From positions 345,938 to 409,937 of the forward strand of contig NZ_JFKE01000005.1 in NCBI RefSeq assembly GCF_000647975.1: DNA of 64,000 nt. Reading direction: 5' to 3'. The stretch comes from Actibacterium mucosum KCTC 23349. Lineage in GTDB: Bacteria > Pseudomonadota > Alphaproteobacteria > Rhodobacterales > Rhodobacteraceae. Each line of letters opens with the position of its first letter. The stretch's first letter is position 1. Shown piece by piece: positions 46,877 to 55,972 of the stretch. Under the pieces are notes generated by a model. That model was not told the DNA's origin. It searched no databases and was given only the letters and a program-made list of their open reading frames with translations. Both the position numbers and the translations under genes were made by a program.

Positions 46877-48188
46877 GGCACTGGCCCCCATCACCCATCG
46901 CCGCATTCTGCATATCGCCGTGCCGATCGTGCTGTCGAATGCCACCGTGCCGATCCTTGGCGCGGTGGACACCGCCGTGGTGGGGCAGGCCGGGCTGGCC
47001 GCGCCCATTGGCGGGGTGGGCATCGGCGCGCTGATCCTGACCTCGATCTATTGGATGTTCGGCTTTCTGCGCATGGGCACCACGGGTCTGACCAGTCAGG
47101 CGCTGGGCGCGGGCCGCATGGGCGAGGTTTCCGCGCTGTTCTCGCGCGCGATGATGATCGGGCTGGCGGCCGGGCTGGCGGTGATCGCGTTGCAGGTACC
47201 CCTGATTGCCGGGGCGTTCTGGCTGGCCAACCCGTCGGACGAGGTGCGCGCGCTGGCCAGCGAATACCTGCAGATCCGGGTGTGGTCGGCGCCCGCCACC
47301 ATCGCGCTTTACGGCATCAATGGCTGGCTGATTGCGCAGGAACGCACGCGGCAGGTGCTGGTGTTGCAGCTGTGGATGAACGGCGTGAACATGGCGTTGG
47401 ATGTGCTGTTTGTACTGCATTTCGGCTGGGGCGTGCAGGGCGTGGCCTTTGCGACTTTCTTGGCCGAATGGTCGGGGCTGGCGCTGGGGCTGTGGCTGTG
47501 CCGCGATGTCTTTGCCAACACGGCCTGGCGCGCGGTTGAGCGTGTCTTTGACCGCGCCGCGCTGACCCATATGGCGCGCGTGAACGGCGATATCCTGATC
47601 CGTTCGGCGTTTTTGCAGACGATCTTTGTGTCCTTCCTGTTCATCCCGGCGCGGTTTGGCGACGTGCCGCTGGCCGCCAACCAGATCCTGCTGCATTTCC
47701 TCGAAATCACCGCCTATGCGCTGGACGGGTTCGCCTTCGCGGCTGAGGCGTTGGTGGGGCAGGCGCTGGGCGCGCGGGCGCCGGGTCACCTGCGGCGCGG
47801 CGCGCTGATGACCAGCCTGTGGGGCCTCTATTGCGTCATCGCCATGGCCATTGCCTTTGCGCTGTTCGGCGGGGCGATCATCGACGTGATGACCACCGCG
47901 CCCGAGGTCCGGGCCGAGGCGCGCATCTATCTGCCCTATATGGTCGCCGCACCGCTGATCGGGCTGGCCTCGTGGATGCTGGACGGCATCTTCATCGGCG
48001 CCACACGCACCCGCGACATGCGCAACATGATGGCGCTGAGCTTTGTGATCTATGTCGCCGCGGTCGCCGTTCTGGTGCCGTGGCTGGGCAATCACGGGCT
48101 GTGGCTGGCGCTGCTGATCTCGTTCATTGCGCGCGGGGCCACGCTGGGCTGGCGCTATCCGGCGCTTGAGGCGGCGGCGCGCGGCTAA
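46869..48188 (+). CDS. MATE-family multidrug/Na+ antiporter (DinF-like)
   Basis: 439 residues with about 12 hydrophobic helices in two similar halves. The N-terminal helix region VPIVLSNATVPILGAVDTAVVGQAG (a region, residues 16-40) is the MATE/DinF signature. Exports cationic compounds by H+ or Na+ exchange. Shares 8 bases with the second thioesterase gene and converges on arsC with a 4-base overlap. Confidence 0.92.
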   Translation: MAEALAPITHRRILHIAVPIVLSNATVPILGAVDTAVVGQAGLAAPIGGVGIGALILTSIYWMFGFLRMGTTGLTSQALGAGRMGEVSALFSRAMMIGLAAGLAVIALQVPLIAGAFWLANPSDEVRALASEYLQIRVWSAPATIALYGINGWLIAQERTRQVLVLQLWMNGVNMALDVLFVLHFGWGVQGVAFATFLAEWSGLALGLWLCRDVFANTAWRAVERVFDRAALTHMARVNGDILIRSAFLQTIFVSFLFIPARFGDVPLAANQILLHFLEITAYALDGFAFAAEALVGQALGARAPGHLRRGALMTSLWGLYCVIAMAIAFALFGGAIIDVMTTAPEVRAEARIYLPYMVAAPLIGLASWMLDGIFIGATRTRDMRNMMALSFVIYVAAVAVLVPWLGNHGLWLALLISFIARGATLGWRYPALEAAARG

Positions 48189-48541
48189 AGGATGTCTTTC
48201 ACGGCCTCGGGCGGGCGGCCCAGCGCGGCGCGGCCCTTGTGGATGACAATGGGCCGTTCGATCAGGATCGGCGCGGCGACCATCGCCGCCAGCAACGCGT
48301 CATCACCGCTGTCCTTGGTCAATCCCGCCTCGGCAAAGGCTTTCTCGCCCGTCCGGGTAAACTCGATCACTGGGCGGCCCAGCATTTCGTGAACATCGTT
48401 CAGTTCGGCCCGGCTGGGCGGGTCCTGCAGGTATTTGCGCACCACGGGGGTGAACCCGGCGGCCTCCAGAACCGCCAATGTCTGGCGCGATTTCGAACAG
48501 CGCGGGTTGTGCCAGATTGTGGGGTGTTCGGTCACAGCCAA
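48185..48541 (-). CDS. arsC: Arsenate reductase (glutaredoxin-type) ArsC
   Basis: 118 residues. Catalytic Cys in [12 protein letters not shown] and the C-terminal block [22 protein letters not shown]. Reduces arsenate using glutathione/glutaredoxin; a YffB/Spx-like general reductase is the alternative, though the IERPIV block supports ArsC. No other ars gene is near; it follows pyrD with a 10-base overlap. Confidence 0.92.
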   Translation of the reverse strand: MAVTEHPTIWHNPRCSKSRQTLAVLEAAGFTPVVRKYLQDPPSRAELNDVHEMLGRPVIEFTRTGEKAFAEAGLTKDSGDDALLAAMVAAPILIERPIVIHKGRAALGRPPEAVKDIL

Positions 48542-49590
48542 TCCTCCTTGCCGGTGCCCACGGCCTGGGCCACATTGTCGAACCCGTCGCGGGCCAGCAG
48601 GGTTTCCAACCCCGACAGGATGCGGGGGATCAGGCTGAGGCCCTCATAGACCATCGCCGAGTAAAGCTGCACGGCGCTGGCCCCGGCGCGGATCTTGGCA
48701 TAGGCCTGCGCGGCCGAGCCCACGCCGCCCACACCCACCAACGGCACGCGGCCTTCGGTGATCTGCGCCAGCTGCGCCAAAACGCGTGTGGATTTTTCGA
48801 ATAATGGCGCGCCCGACAGCCCGCCGGCCTCGGGCCCATGAACGCTGTTCAGGCCTTGCCGGTCCAACGTCGTGTTGGTGGCGATGATGGCGTCGATGCC
48901 GGCCTCGGTCGCGGCCTCGGCCACGTCGCGCAGCTCGGCGATGCTCAGGTCCGGCGCGATCTTCAGGAAAACCGGAACGGGCCGCGCCAGCCCGGCGCGC
49001 ACCGTCATCACGTCGCTCAGCAGCGCCGACAGCGCCGCGCGCCCCTGCAAATCGCGCAGCTTTTCGGTATTGGGCGAGCTGACATTAACCGTGGCGAAAT
49101 CCAGATGCGCCGCGCAGGCCTGCAGCACTTGCCCAAAATCGGCGGCGCGGTTGTCGCTGTCTTTGTTGGCGCCCAGGTTCAGCCCGATCACCCCGCTGCG
49201 CGGGCGGTGCGACAGGCGGGCGGCCATGGCTGCCATGCCGTCATTGTTGAACCCAAACCGGTTGATCACGGCGCGATCCTCGGTCAGGCGGAACAGGCGC
49301 GGGCGCGGGTTGCCCGGCTGCGGGCGCGGGGTGGCGGCGCCCACCTCGACAAACCCAAAGCCGCTGCGCGCCAAAGGCGCCAGCGCCACCGCGTTCTTGT
49401 CGTACCCGGCGGCCAGACCCAGAGGGTTCGGCAAAGCGATCCCGGCCAAAGACGTGGCCAAAACGGGCGAGGTGATCACCCCCGGCAACGGCGCCAGCCC
49501 CAGTTGCAGCGCCGCCAGCGACAGCCCATGCGCGCGTTCGGGATCCAGCCGGTGCAGCAGGTTCAGCCCGACCCGTTCGCGCAGGCTCAC
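48532..49590 (-). CDS. pyrD: Dihydroorotate dehydrogenase, quinone-linked
   Basis: 352 residues, class 2. An N-terminal amphipathic part contacts the membrane; FMN domain with [46 protein letters not shown] (catalytic Ser region) and [27 protein letters not shown]. Oxidises dihydroorotate and reduces ubiquinone. GTG 49590 overlaps the DUF952 stop (GTGA), so the longer reading through DUF952 is rejected. Confidence 0.96.
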   Translation of the reverse strand: MSLRERVGLNLLHRLDPERAHGLSLAALQLGLAPLPGVITSPVLATSLAGIALPNPLGLAAGYDKNAVALAPLARSGFGFVEVGAATPRPQPGNPRPRLFRLTEDRAVINRFGFNNDGMAAMAARLSHRPRSGVIGLNLGANKDSDNRAADFGQVLQACAAHLDFATVNVSSPNTEKLRDLQGRAALSALLSDVMTVRAGLARPVPVFLKIAPDLSIAELRDVAEAATEAGIDAIIATNTTLDRQGLNSVHGPEAGGLSGAPLFEKSTRVLAQLAQITEGRVPLVGVGGVGSAAQAYAKIRAGASAVQLYSAMVYEGLSLIPRILSGLETLLARDGFDNVAQAVGTGKEDWL

Positions 49591-49925
49591 AGCAACCCCT
49601 CGGGGAAGATATGGCCAGTCGCGCCCAAAGGCAGCGATTTGTCCCACACCACCTCGTCCAGGCTCAGCGCGCGATACAGATGCGGGAACAGCGCGCCACC
49701 GCGCGACGGCTCCCATTTCAGCGCGTCACCCAGCGCCTCGGCCTCAAACGCCACCAGCACCAGCCCCGTGGCCTCGGCAAAATGCTTGGCCGCGGTCTCC
49801 ACCACCTGTTCGGCGGTCGAGAAATGGATGAACCCGTCCGCCAGATCCACCGGCGCCCCATCGGTGCGCCCGTTGCTTTGAAAGGCCTGCCATTCGTCGG
49901 CCCGGAAAATCTTGTAAATCAGCAT
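49587..49925 (-). CDS. DUF952 family protein
   Basis: 112 residues. [22 protein letters not shown] and [23 protein letters not shown] are the DUF952 conserved blocks with His residues (GFIHFS, FPHLY); biochemical role not known to me. Starts at ATG 49925 and overlaps pyrD by GTGA, an association often seen with this family in alphaproteobacteria. Confidence 0.85.
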   Translation of the reverse strand: MLIYKIFRADEWQAFQSNGRTDGAPVDLADGFIHFSTAEQVVETAAKHFAEATGLVLVAFEAEALGDALKWEPSRGGALFPHLYRALSLDEVVWDKSLPLGATGHIFPEGLL

Positions 49926-50092
49926 GCCCGCGTGAATGCCCTTTGCACGCTTTTTGGTCAATGCCGCGGCGTCATTTAGCCTTCATAAAGGGGGGCTAGG
50001 CCTTGGTCTGCGACATTCTTTTGACTCAACGAATTTCTGCGGTCACCCTGAACGTCATAATAACGTTACAAATATCCAAGGGAGTTTTTCCG

Positions 50093-51673
50093 ATGCTCAC
50101 ACGCGTATTGCTCACCTCTGCCGCGACGCTTGCTGTTTCTGCCGGCGTTGCCGCGGCGGATTACAAGCTGACCATCCTGCACACCAACGACATCCACAGC
50201 CGGATCGAATCGATCAACAAATACGATTCGACCTGCGGCGCCGAGGACGAGACCGAAGGCAAATGTTTCGGCGGTGTGGCCCGGATCAAAACCCTGATCG
50301 ACGCCAAGCGCGCCGAGATGGCCGGCGAAAACCTGCTGGTGCTGGATGCCGGTGACCCGTTCCAGGGCTCGCTGTTCTACACCACCTACAAGGGCGACGC
50401 CGAGGCCGAGTTCATGCAGGCCATCGGGTACGACGCCATGGCCGTGGGCAATCACGAGTTCGACGATGGCCCCGAAGGTCTGGACGCGTTCATCGACAAG
50501 GTCAGCTTCCCGGTGATCTCGGGCAACCTCGACCTGTCATCGTCGCTGCTGAAGGGCAAGGTGCAAAACCACGTGGTGCTTGAGGTTGGCGGCCAAAAGA
50601 TCGGCATCATCTCGGCGCTGGCCACCGACACGGTCGACACCTCCAGCCCCGGCCCGAACGTGGTGTTCCAGGATGAGATCGACAGCCTGTCGGCCGACGT
50701 TGCCGCGCTGGAGGCTGAAGGCGTGGACAAGATCATCGCGCTGACCCATGTGGGCCTGCCCAAGGATATCGAAATCGCCGGCGCCGTGCCGGGCCTTGAC
50801 CTGGTGATCGGTGGCCATTCGCACACGCTGCTGTCGAACACGTCGGACCGCGCCGCGGGCCCGTACCCGACCATGGTGGGCGACGTGCCGGTCGTTCAGG
50901 CTTATGCCTATTCGAAATATGTGGGCGAGATCACGCTGACCTTCGACGACGCCGGCAACGTGACCTCGGCGGTGGGCGAGCCGATCCTGCTGGACGCCTC
51001 GATCACGCCTGACGCCGCAATCGCCGCCCGCGTGGCCGAGATGGGCGCCCCCATCGAAGAGATGAAGCAGCGCGTTGTGGCCAACAGCGGTGGCCTGATT
51101 GACGGCGACCGGGGCAGCTGCCGCGCCGTGGAATGCCAGATGGGCAACCTGGTGGCCGACGCCATGCTGGACCGCGTGGCCGATCAGGGCATCACCATCG
51201 CCATCCAGAACGGTGGCGGTCTGCGTGCCAGCATCGACGCGGGCGAGGTGACCATGGGCGAGGTTCTGACCGTTCTGCCGTTCCAGAACACGCTCAGCAC
51301 CTTCTACGTCTCGGGCCAGACGGTGATCGACGCGCTGGAAAACGGCGTCAGCCAGGTGGAAGAGGGCAAAGGCCGCTTCCCACAGGTTGCCGGTCTGAAG
51401 TTCACCTTCGACATGTCGGTTGCCCCGCTTGAGGGCCGCGTATCGGATGTGCAGGTGGTTGTGGATGGCGACTGGAAAGCCATCGACCCGGCGGCGACCT
51501 ATGGTCTGGTGTCCAACAACTACGTGCGCAATGGCGGCGACGGCTACAAGATGTTCATCGACGCCCAGAACGCCTATGATTTCGGCCCCGACCTGGCCGA
51601 TGTCACCGCCGAATACCTGGCTGAAAACGGGCCCTACAGCCCCTATACCGACGGCCGCATCACGCGGAAGTAA
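50093..51673 (+). CDS. Periplasmic 5'-nucleotidase (UshA-like)
   Basis: 526 residues. A signal peptide (about 1-22, cleavage near AAA) is followed by the metallophosphoesterase domain (ILHTNDIHSR, LDAGDPFQGS, VGNHEFDDG, LTHVGLP, GGHSHTLL) and the C-terminal nucleotidase domain (QNGGGLRASI, VLPFQNTLSTF, NNYVRNGGDGYKMF). Dephosphorylates extracellular nucleotides so the salvage operon could use them. AAGGGAG precedes ATG 50093 by 8 bases. A strong terminator follows. Confidence 0.93.
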   Translation: MLTRVLLTSAATLAVSAGVAAADYKLTILHTNDIHSRIESINKYDSTCGAEDETEGKCFGGVARIKTLIDAKRAEMAGENLLVLDAGDPFQGSLFYTTYKGDAEAEFMQAIGYDAMAVGNHEFDDGPEGLDAFIDKVSFPVISGNLDLSSSLLKGKVQNHVVLEVGGQKIGIISALATDTVDTSSPGPNVVFQDEIDSLSADVAALEAEGVDKIIALTHVGLPKDIEIAGAVPGLDLVIGGHSHTLLSNTSDRAAGPYPTMVGDVPVVQAYAYSKYVGEITLTFDDAGNVTSAVGEPILLDASITPDAAIAARVAEMGAPIEEMKQRVVANSGGLIDGDRGSCRAVECQMGNLVADAMLDRVADQGITIAIQNGGGLRASIDAGEVTMGEVLTVLPFQNTLSTFYVSGQTVIDALENGVSQVEEGKGRFPQVAGLKFTFDMSVAPLEGRVSDVQVVVDGDWKAIDPAATYGLVSNNYVRNGGDGYKMFIDAQNAYDFGPDLADVTAEYLAENGPYSPYTDGRITRK

Positions 51674-51692
51674 GCCGGTTTAGAAAGCACCG

Positions 51693-51723
51693 AAAGGCCC
51701 CGCCCGTTGGTGGGGCCTTTTTT
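51693..51723 (+). terminator. Rho-independent terminator after 5'-nucleotidase
   Basis: AAAGGCCCCGCCCGTTGGTG GGGCCTTTTTT: a GC-rich stem (AAAGGCCCC with GGGGCCTTT) with an 8-base loop and a run of six T, 20 bases past the stop. The clearest terminator in the window. Confidence 0.92.
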
Positions 51724-51798
51724 ACTGTTTCGAATGTCCATGCCGCGCGTGACACGTTAACGACCTTTGTGCCAGACGTTACGCCCTCCGCTGCCGCG

Positions 51799-52719
51799 TC
51801 AATGGGTGCCGTCGGTTTGGGTATTCTGCCAAAACTCCATGAAACACGCCAATTCCGCGTCCAGCCACGACTTGAACTTTTTGACACTTGGTTTGCGGGC
51901 TGAACTGCGGCTTGTGGCGAACCAATAGGTCGACCCGGTTTGCGCGCGATGATCAAACGGCGCTGCAACCTGTCCTCTGGCCAAAGCATCGCAGGCCAGC
52001 GTCTCCCACGCCATGAAAACACCCTGCCCAGCCATTGCCGCATCTAAACACAACGAGGCATCGGCATAGGTCGGACCGGAAAGGAGTACCGAAGTCGACC
52101 GCGCCTGATCTGCCAACCACTCCCGCCATCCATGCAGGTTTTCATTTTCACGGATGACCGGGACAGTTGCAAGATCATCCAACCGTTTCAGGCGACTGGC
52201 CATTCCGGGCGCGCAGACCGGAAACACCCGTTGATCCAACAGCTTGGTGGCACCCGCGCCGATCTTTGGATCCGCGCCAACACGTATGCCGATATCGACA
52301 TCGCTGCGATCCAGTTCGACGATCTCGGTGGTGGGCAGAACACGCAGGCTGATCCCGGGGTTTTGATCGTGGAACTTCTTGATTCTCCATACAAGCCAAC
52401 GGCTTGCAAAGATCGGCGCCACGGAAACCGTCAGCACGTTTTCTTCCGGCGCGCGGATGTCTGCAACCACGCCCGACAATTCGGACATGGCCCGCGTCAG
52501 GCGCGGCGCAACCTCGGTACAGATCTTGGTGGGTGTCATGCCGGTGGACGTGCGAATAAACAATTCCTGACCCAACGAGGCCTCGGCCTTGGACAGGCGC
52601 TGGCTCAGGGCACCGGCGGTAATGCCCAGTTCATCGGCGGCCCGGTTCAGGGTGCCGGTGCGGGCAATCGCCTCGACCGCGCGAAGGGCAGAAAGGGGAA
52701 TGGAATTAAGGTTATGCAT
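51799..52719 (-). CDS. LysR-family regulator (GcvA-like)
   Basis: 306 residues. N-terminal wHTH (LSALRAVEAIARTGTLNRAADELGITAGALSQRL, residues 9-42 region) and a C-terminal periplasmic-binding-like effector domain (VSVAPIFASRWLV, DVDIGIRVGAD). The wording is of the GcvA/AmpR type. The start lies inside a nested dyad that is its likely site for autoregulation. Confidence 0.92.
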   Translation of the reverse strand: MHNLNSIPLSALRAVEAIARTGTLNRAADELGITAGALSQRLSKAEASLGQELFIRTSTGMTPTKICTEVAPRLTRAMSELSGVVADIRAPEENVLTVSVAPIFASRWLVWRIKKFHDQNPGISLRVLPTTEIVELDRSDVDIGIRVGADPKIGAGATKLLDQRVFPVCAPGMASRLKRLDDLATVPVIRENENLHGWREWLADQARSTSVLLSGPTYADASLCLDAAMAGQGVFMAWETLACDALARGQVAAPFDHRAQTGSTYWFATSRSSARKPSVKKFKSWLDAELACFMEFWQNTQTDGTH

Positions 52720-52742
52720 TCAGTTTTTCTAAACTCCAATGC
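52716..52742. promoter_or_regulatory. Nested dyad at the LysR start
   Basis: GCATT (52716-52720) pairs with AATGC (52738-52742), and within it AGTTT-TTCT-AAACT forms a second dyad. The site straddles the LysR start codon and the spacer toward the next gene, the usual location of a LysR autoregulatory box. Confidence 0.45.
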
Positions 52743-52789
52743 TGATAGAGTCGATTCCAAGCCCGTGGATAATGTTCAACAATCCACGC

Positions 52790-52972
52790 ATGAAACAGTC
52801 TCCTTTATCCTTCCTGAAAAAGATCTCAAGCTGTCTCGTGCGGGACGTACATAGGCCCTGCGCCGAGAACGACTGGACCCGCGATCCGCTGTCGCACCCG
52901 GACATAGCAAAAATGACGGCTCGCGAACGTGCCGATCTGCAATGGATCGCCGAAAACATCGCACCCGAATAA
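52790..52972 (+). CDS. Small protein, possibly DUF1127-related
   Basis: 60 residues from ATG 52790 (in-frame ATGs at 52739 and 52772 are also possible; none has a clear ribosome site). The C-terminal DPLSHPDIAKMTARERADL pattern resembles the end of DUF1127-type small proteins of Rhodobacterales. A perfect CGTGGAT/ATCCACG stem with an 11-base loop (52764-52788) ends one base before this ATG and could affect its translation. Weakly supported. Confidence 0.4.
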   Translation: MKQSPLSFLKKISSCLVRDVHRPCAENDWTRDPLSHPDIAKMTARERADLQWIAENIAPE

Positions 52973-53055
52973 CAGCCCTTTGCGAGGTGCATCTTCGGGC
53001 CCAACCCCGACGCGACTTGTGGTGCGGTTTTCACGCCGCCGGTTCAAAAACCCCC

Positions 53056-53086
53056 TTGACCCTGACACTAGTGTCAACGCTCTAAA
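53056..53086 (+). promoter_or_regulatory. MerR-type promoter/operator with 19-bp spacer
   Basis: TTGACC (-35, 53056-53061) and TCTAAA (-10, 53081-53086) are separated by 19 bp, the over-long spacing typical of MerR-activated promoters. The spacer is filled by the perfect 14-bp palindrome TGACACTAGTGTCA (53063-53076). It lies 52 bases before the SDR gene, which is followed by a MerR gene. With the small ORF before it, it accounts for most of the otherwise gene-poor 52720-53138 stretch. Confidence 0.82.
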
Positions 53087-53138
53087 CGCCTCTCCTGACC
53101 ATTAGAACACCATGTTCGCAGACAGGAGATTGCGCGAA

Positions 53139-53903
53139 ATGACCACAGAAAATGCATGGAACGGCAAGGTGGCGGTTGTTACCGGCGGCAGTTCGGGGAT
53201 CGGGCGCGCCACGGCGCTGGCGCTGGCCGATCTGGGCGCCAATGTACTGATAACCGGGCGCGGGGCCGACAAGCTGGCCGAAGTGGCCGCCCTCAGCGAC
53301 CGGATCGAGGCGTTGCAGGCCGACAGCGCCGACCCGGACACCGCACCACAGATTATCGACGCCGCGACCAACCGCTGGGGCCGTCTGGACCTGCTGGTGA
53401 ACAATTCCGGCGCCGGTCAGCCCCTGCCGGTTGAAGGTTACGAGGCCGACATCATCGCCAACATGTCGATGCTGAATATCGTCGCCCCGTCGCAACTGGT
53501 GAAGGCCGGGCTGGCGGCGTTGACCGAAAGCCGGGGCAGCATCGTGAATATCGGCACTGCCGTGGCGCAGAACGCGGCACCCATGCTGGCCCATTACGGC
53601 GCCACCAAGGCCGCGCTGGAGCATCTGACCCGGTCCTGGGCGGTGGAACTGGCCCCCAAAAGCATCCGCGTCAATGCCGTGTCGCCCGGCCCGGTGAAGT
53701 CCGGCGCGCTGACCGGCATGATGGGCCTGCCCGACGAGATGGCCGCCCAGATCGAGGCGCAAGAGGCCGCGCAGATCCCGCTGGGCCGGCGCGGCGTGCC
53801 CGCCGATCTGGTGCCCTGGATCCTGCAACTGGGCAGCCCCGAAAACGCGTGGCTCACCGGTCAGGTGCTGACGGTGGACGGCGGCTGGTCGCTTCGCACG
53901 TAA
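53139..53903 (+). CDS. Short-chain dehydrogenase/reductase (MerR-controlled)
   Basis: 254 residues, classical SDR: cofactor motif VTGGSSGIGRA, LVNNSGAG, catalytic YGATK in LAHYGATKAALEHLTRSW, and a C-terminal NAWLTGQVLTVDGGW. NAD(P)-dependent oxidoreductase of unknown substrate. The start at ATG 53139 has AGGAG 10 bases upstream; ATG 53112 has none. Driven by the 19-bp-spacer promoter and followed after 72 bases by the merR gene. Confidence 0.9.
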   Translation: MTTENAWNGKVAVVTGGSSGIGRATALALADLGANVLITGRGADKLAEVAALSDRIEALQADSADPDTAPQIIDAATNRWGRLDLLVNNSGAGQPLPVEGYEADIIANMSMLNIVAPSQLVKAGLAALTESRGSIVNIGTAVAQNAAPMLAHYGATKAALEHLTRSWAVELAPKSIRVNAVSPGPVKSGALTGMMGLPDEMAAQIEAQEAAQIPLGRRGVPADLVPWILQLGSPENAWLTGQVLTVDGGWSLRT

Positions 53904-53975
53904 TCCTTGGGGGCGGGGTGATTTCCGCCCCCAAACACCTACATACATGTCAGGGTTTGAGCGAAGGAGCCGCCG

Positions 53976-54347
53976 ATGCACGCCAAGGAAGCCGCCGATT
54001 TGCTGGGCATCAGCCAGCGCATGCTGCGCCACTACGAGAACGAGGGGCTGATGGTGGTGGGCCGCGCCGCCAATGGCTATCGCCACTATACCCCCGCCGA
54101 TCTGCGCCGCGCCGCGCGCATCCGTGACTTTATCGCCACCGGCTTTTCCACCCGCGAAATCCGGGCCATGGCCGCCTGCCTGTCCGATGACGGCGCGGGG
54201 CCATGCAGCGGCGGTATCGACAAGCTGACCCAGAAGCTGGCCCATATCGACCGCCTGCGCGCCGATCTGGACGCGCGCCGCGCCGCCGTTGTGGATCGGC
54301 TTGGGGAGTTGCGGGCCGCGCTGGACAAAGACGCGCTGGTCGACTGA
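53976..54347 (+). CDS. MerR-family regulator next to the SDR gene
   Basis: 123 residues. MHAKEAADLLGISQRMLRHYENEGL wHTH at the very N terminus; helical linker; two cysteines, C68 and C77 (in ACLSDDGAGPCSGG), in the effector-binding zone; a coiled-coil tail. Its own start has AAGGAG. The palindromic 19-bp-spacer promoter upstream of the SDR gene is its obvious target; the Cys pair suggests a thiol or metal signal, which is inference. Confidence 0.9.
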   Translation: MHAKEAADLLGISQRMLRHYENEGLMVVGRAANGYRHYTPADLRRAARIRDFIATGFSTREIRAMAACLSDDGAGPCSGGIDKLTQKLAHIDRLRADLDARRAAVVDRLGELRAALDKDALVD

Positions 54348-54354
54348 ACCCGCG

Positions 54355-55212
54355 CTAGCCCGCGCGCCGCACCAACGTCAGCGTCGCCAGCCCCGATCCG
54401 GTGACCAGTACCAGCCCCAACATCGTCAGCGTATCCGGCCAGTCGCCAAAGACCAGCCAGCCCACATAGGTGGCCGGGATCAGTTGCAGATAGATAAACG
54501 GCGCAAGATGGTTGGCCGGCGCCATGCGCGCCGCCAGCACCATGACAAAATTGCCCACCGCCGAGGCCAGCGCGCTGAGCCCGATCAGCGCCGCAGTGAC
54601 CCCGTGCCAGCCGGGCACCGGCACGCTTAGCCCCAGCGGTGTCAGCAGCACCGCGCCAAAGGCCAGCTGTGAAAACAGCAACAGCCGCGGGCGCACATGC
54701 GGCGCAAGCCAGCGGTTCGACACCAGAAAACAGCCGTAAAGCGTGCCCGCCAGCAGGGCAAAGCCCATGCCCGCCGTGGCGCCGAATCCCGGTTTCACCA
54801 CCAGAACAACGCCGATCACTCCGATGCCCAGCAACCCCGTACGCGCCCATTCCAGCCGCTCGCCCAGCAATACTGCCGCCAGCAGATAGGCCACAACCGG
54901 CCCGATGAAGAAGGCCCCGAACACGTTGGCGATGGGCTCGGTCTTTAGCGCGGTCAGGATCGAACAGATCGCGCAGGCGATGATCGCCGCCCGCAGCGCC
55001 AGCCGCCAGTCCCCCACGTCACGCCAATTCGCGCGCGTCAGCCCGCAAAATGGCAGCACCATCACCGCGCCCAGCACAAAGCGTGTCCAGGCGATGAAAA
55101 ACGGGTGCACGCCATCAGCCGCCAGCAATTTGCCGGCCGTGTCGCCCGTCACGATCATCAGCATCGAGGCAAAGACCAACGCCGCCGCGCGGGCCAGGGT
55201 GGGGTTGAACAT
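54355..55212 (-). CDS. EamA/DMT-family transporter
   Basis: 285 residues with ten predicted helices in two EamA repeats (for example GAFFIGPVVAYLLAAVLLGERLEW in the first and IPATYVGWLVFGDWPD in the second; each only a region). Exports metabolites or amino acids; substrate unknown. AGGAGG sits before ATG 55212; the longer frame upstream has no support. Converges with the MerR gene, 7 bases between stops. Confidence 0.9.
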   Translation of the reverse strand: MFNPTLARAAALVFASMLMIVTGDTAGKLLAADGVHPFFIAWTRFVLGAVMVLPFCGLTRANWRDVGDWRLALRAAIIACAICSILTALKTEPIANVFGAFFIGPVVAYLLAAVLLGERLEWARTGLLGIGVIGVVLVVKPGFGATAGMGFALLAGTLYGCFLVSNRWLAPHVRPRLLLFSQLAFGAVLLTPLGLSVPVPGWHGVTAALIGLSALASAVGNFVMVLAARMAPANHLAPFIYLQLIPATYVGWLVFGDWPDTLTMLGLVLVTGSGLATLTLVRRAG

Positions 55213-55307
55213 GCGTCCTCCTGTCTGCGTGACCCTAGGCGCGGTTGCGGGCGGGGGCCAGCGGCAAATGCCTTGCGAAGTTGTCAACCCGCGCTAACCT
55301 GCGGGCC

Positions 55308-55967
55308 ATGTGCGGACGATTTGCCCTGACCCTGCCCACCGACGCGATGGCACAGCTGTTTGACGCGGTGCCGTCCAACGACCTGCCGCCCGTGCCCAAT
55401 TTCAACGTCTGCCCGACGACGCAGATCGCGGTGGTCACCTCGGATGACGGCACGCGGCGCCTGCGCCCCATGCGCTGGGGGTTTCTGCCGCATTGGTACA
55501 AATCGCCCGGCGACGGGCCGTTGCTGATCAACGCGCGGGCCGAAACACTTGCCGAGAAACCCGCCTTTCGCGCCGCCTGCCGCGCGCGCCGCTGCCTGAT
55601 CGCGGCGGACGGGTTCTACGAATGGACCAAGGACGCCGAGGGCAAGCGCCTGCCGTGGTGGATCTTCCGCACCGACGGCCAGCCCACGGTGTTCGCCGGG
55701 GTCTGGCAGGTCTGGGACAAGGGCGAGGCGCCGCTGACCACCTGCGCGATTGTCACCACCGGCGCGAATGACGCGATGTCGGCGGTCCATCACCGCATGC
55801 CGGTCACGCTTTTGCCCGAGGAGTTTGCGCTGTGGCTGGGCGAGGAGGGCAAAGGCGCCGCCCGCCTGATGCAGGCCGCGCCCGAGGATCGGTTCACCTT
55901 TCACCGGGTGGACCCGGCCGTGAACTCCAACCGCGCCAGCGGACCTGAGCTGATCGAACCGATCTAG
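55308..55967 (+). CDS. SRAP-family protein (YedK/HMCES-like)
   Basis: 219 residues. The catalytic Cys2 is exposed once Met1 is removed: MCGRF. Other active-site parts are LINARAETLAEKPAF, GFYEWTK (Glu) and VHHRMPV (His). SRAP proteins crosslink to abasic sites in single-stranded DNA as a shield during replication. ATG 55308 is the only start that puts Cys at position 2. Confidence 0.95.
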   Translation: MCGRFALTLPTDAMAQLFDAVPSNDLPPVPNFNVCPTTQIAVVTSDDGTRRLRPMRWGFLPHWYKSPGDGPLLINARAETLAEKPAFRAACRARRCLIAADGFYEWTKDAEGKRLPWWIFRTDGQPTVFAGVWQVWDKGEAPLTTCAIVTTGANDAMSAVHHRMPVTLLPEEFALWLGEEGKGAARLMQAAPEDRFTFHRVDPAVNSNRASGPELIEPI

Positions 55968-55972
55968 CGTAG

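Noticed and set aside
50044..50062. Possible PhoB box before the 5'-nucleotidase gene
   Set aside because: The two TCA elements are 12 rather than 11 bases apart and the flanks do not fit the CTGTCAT repeat.
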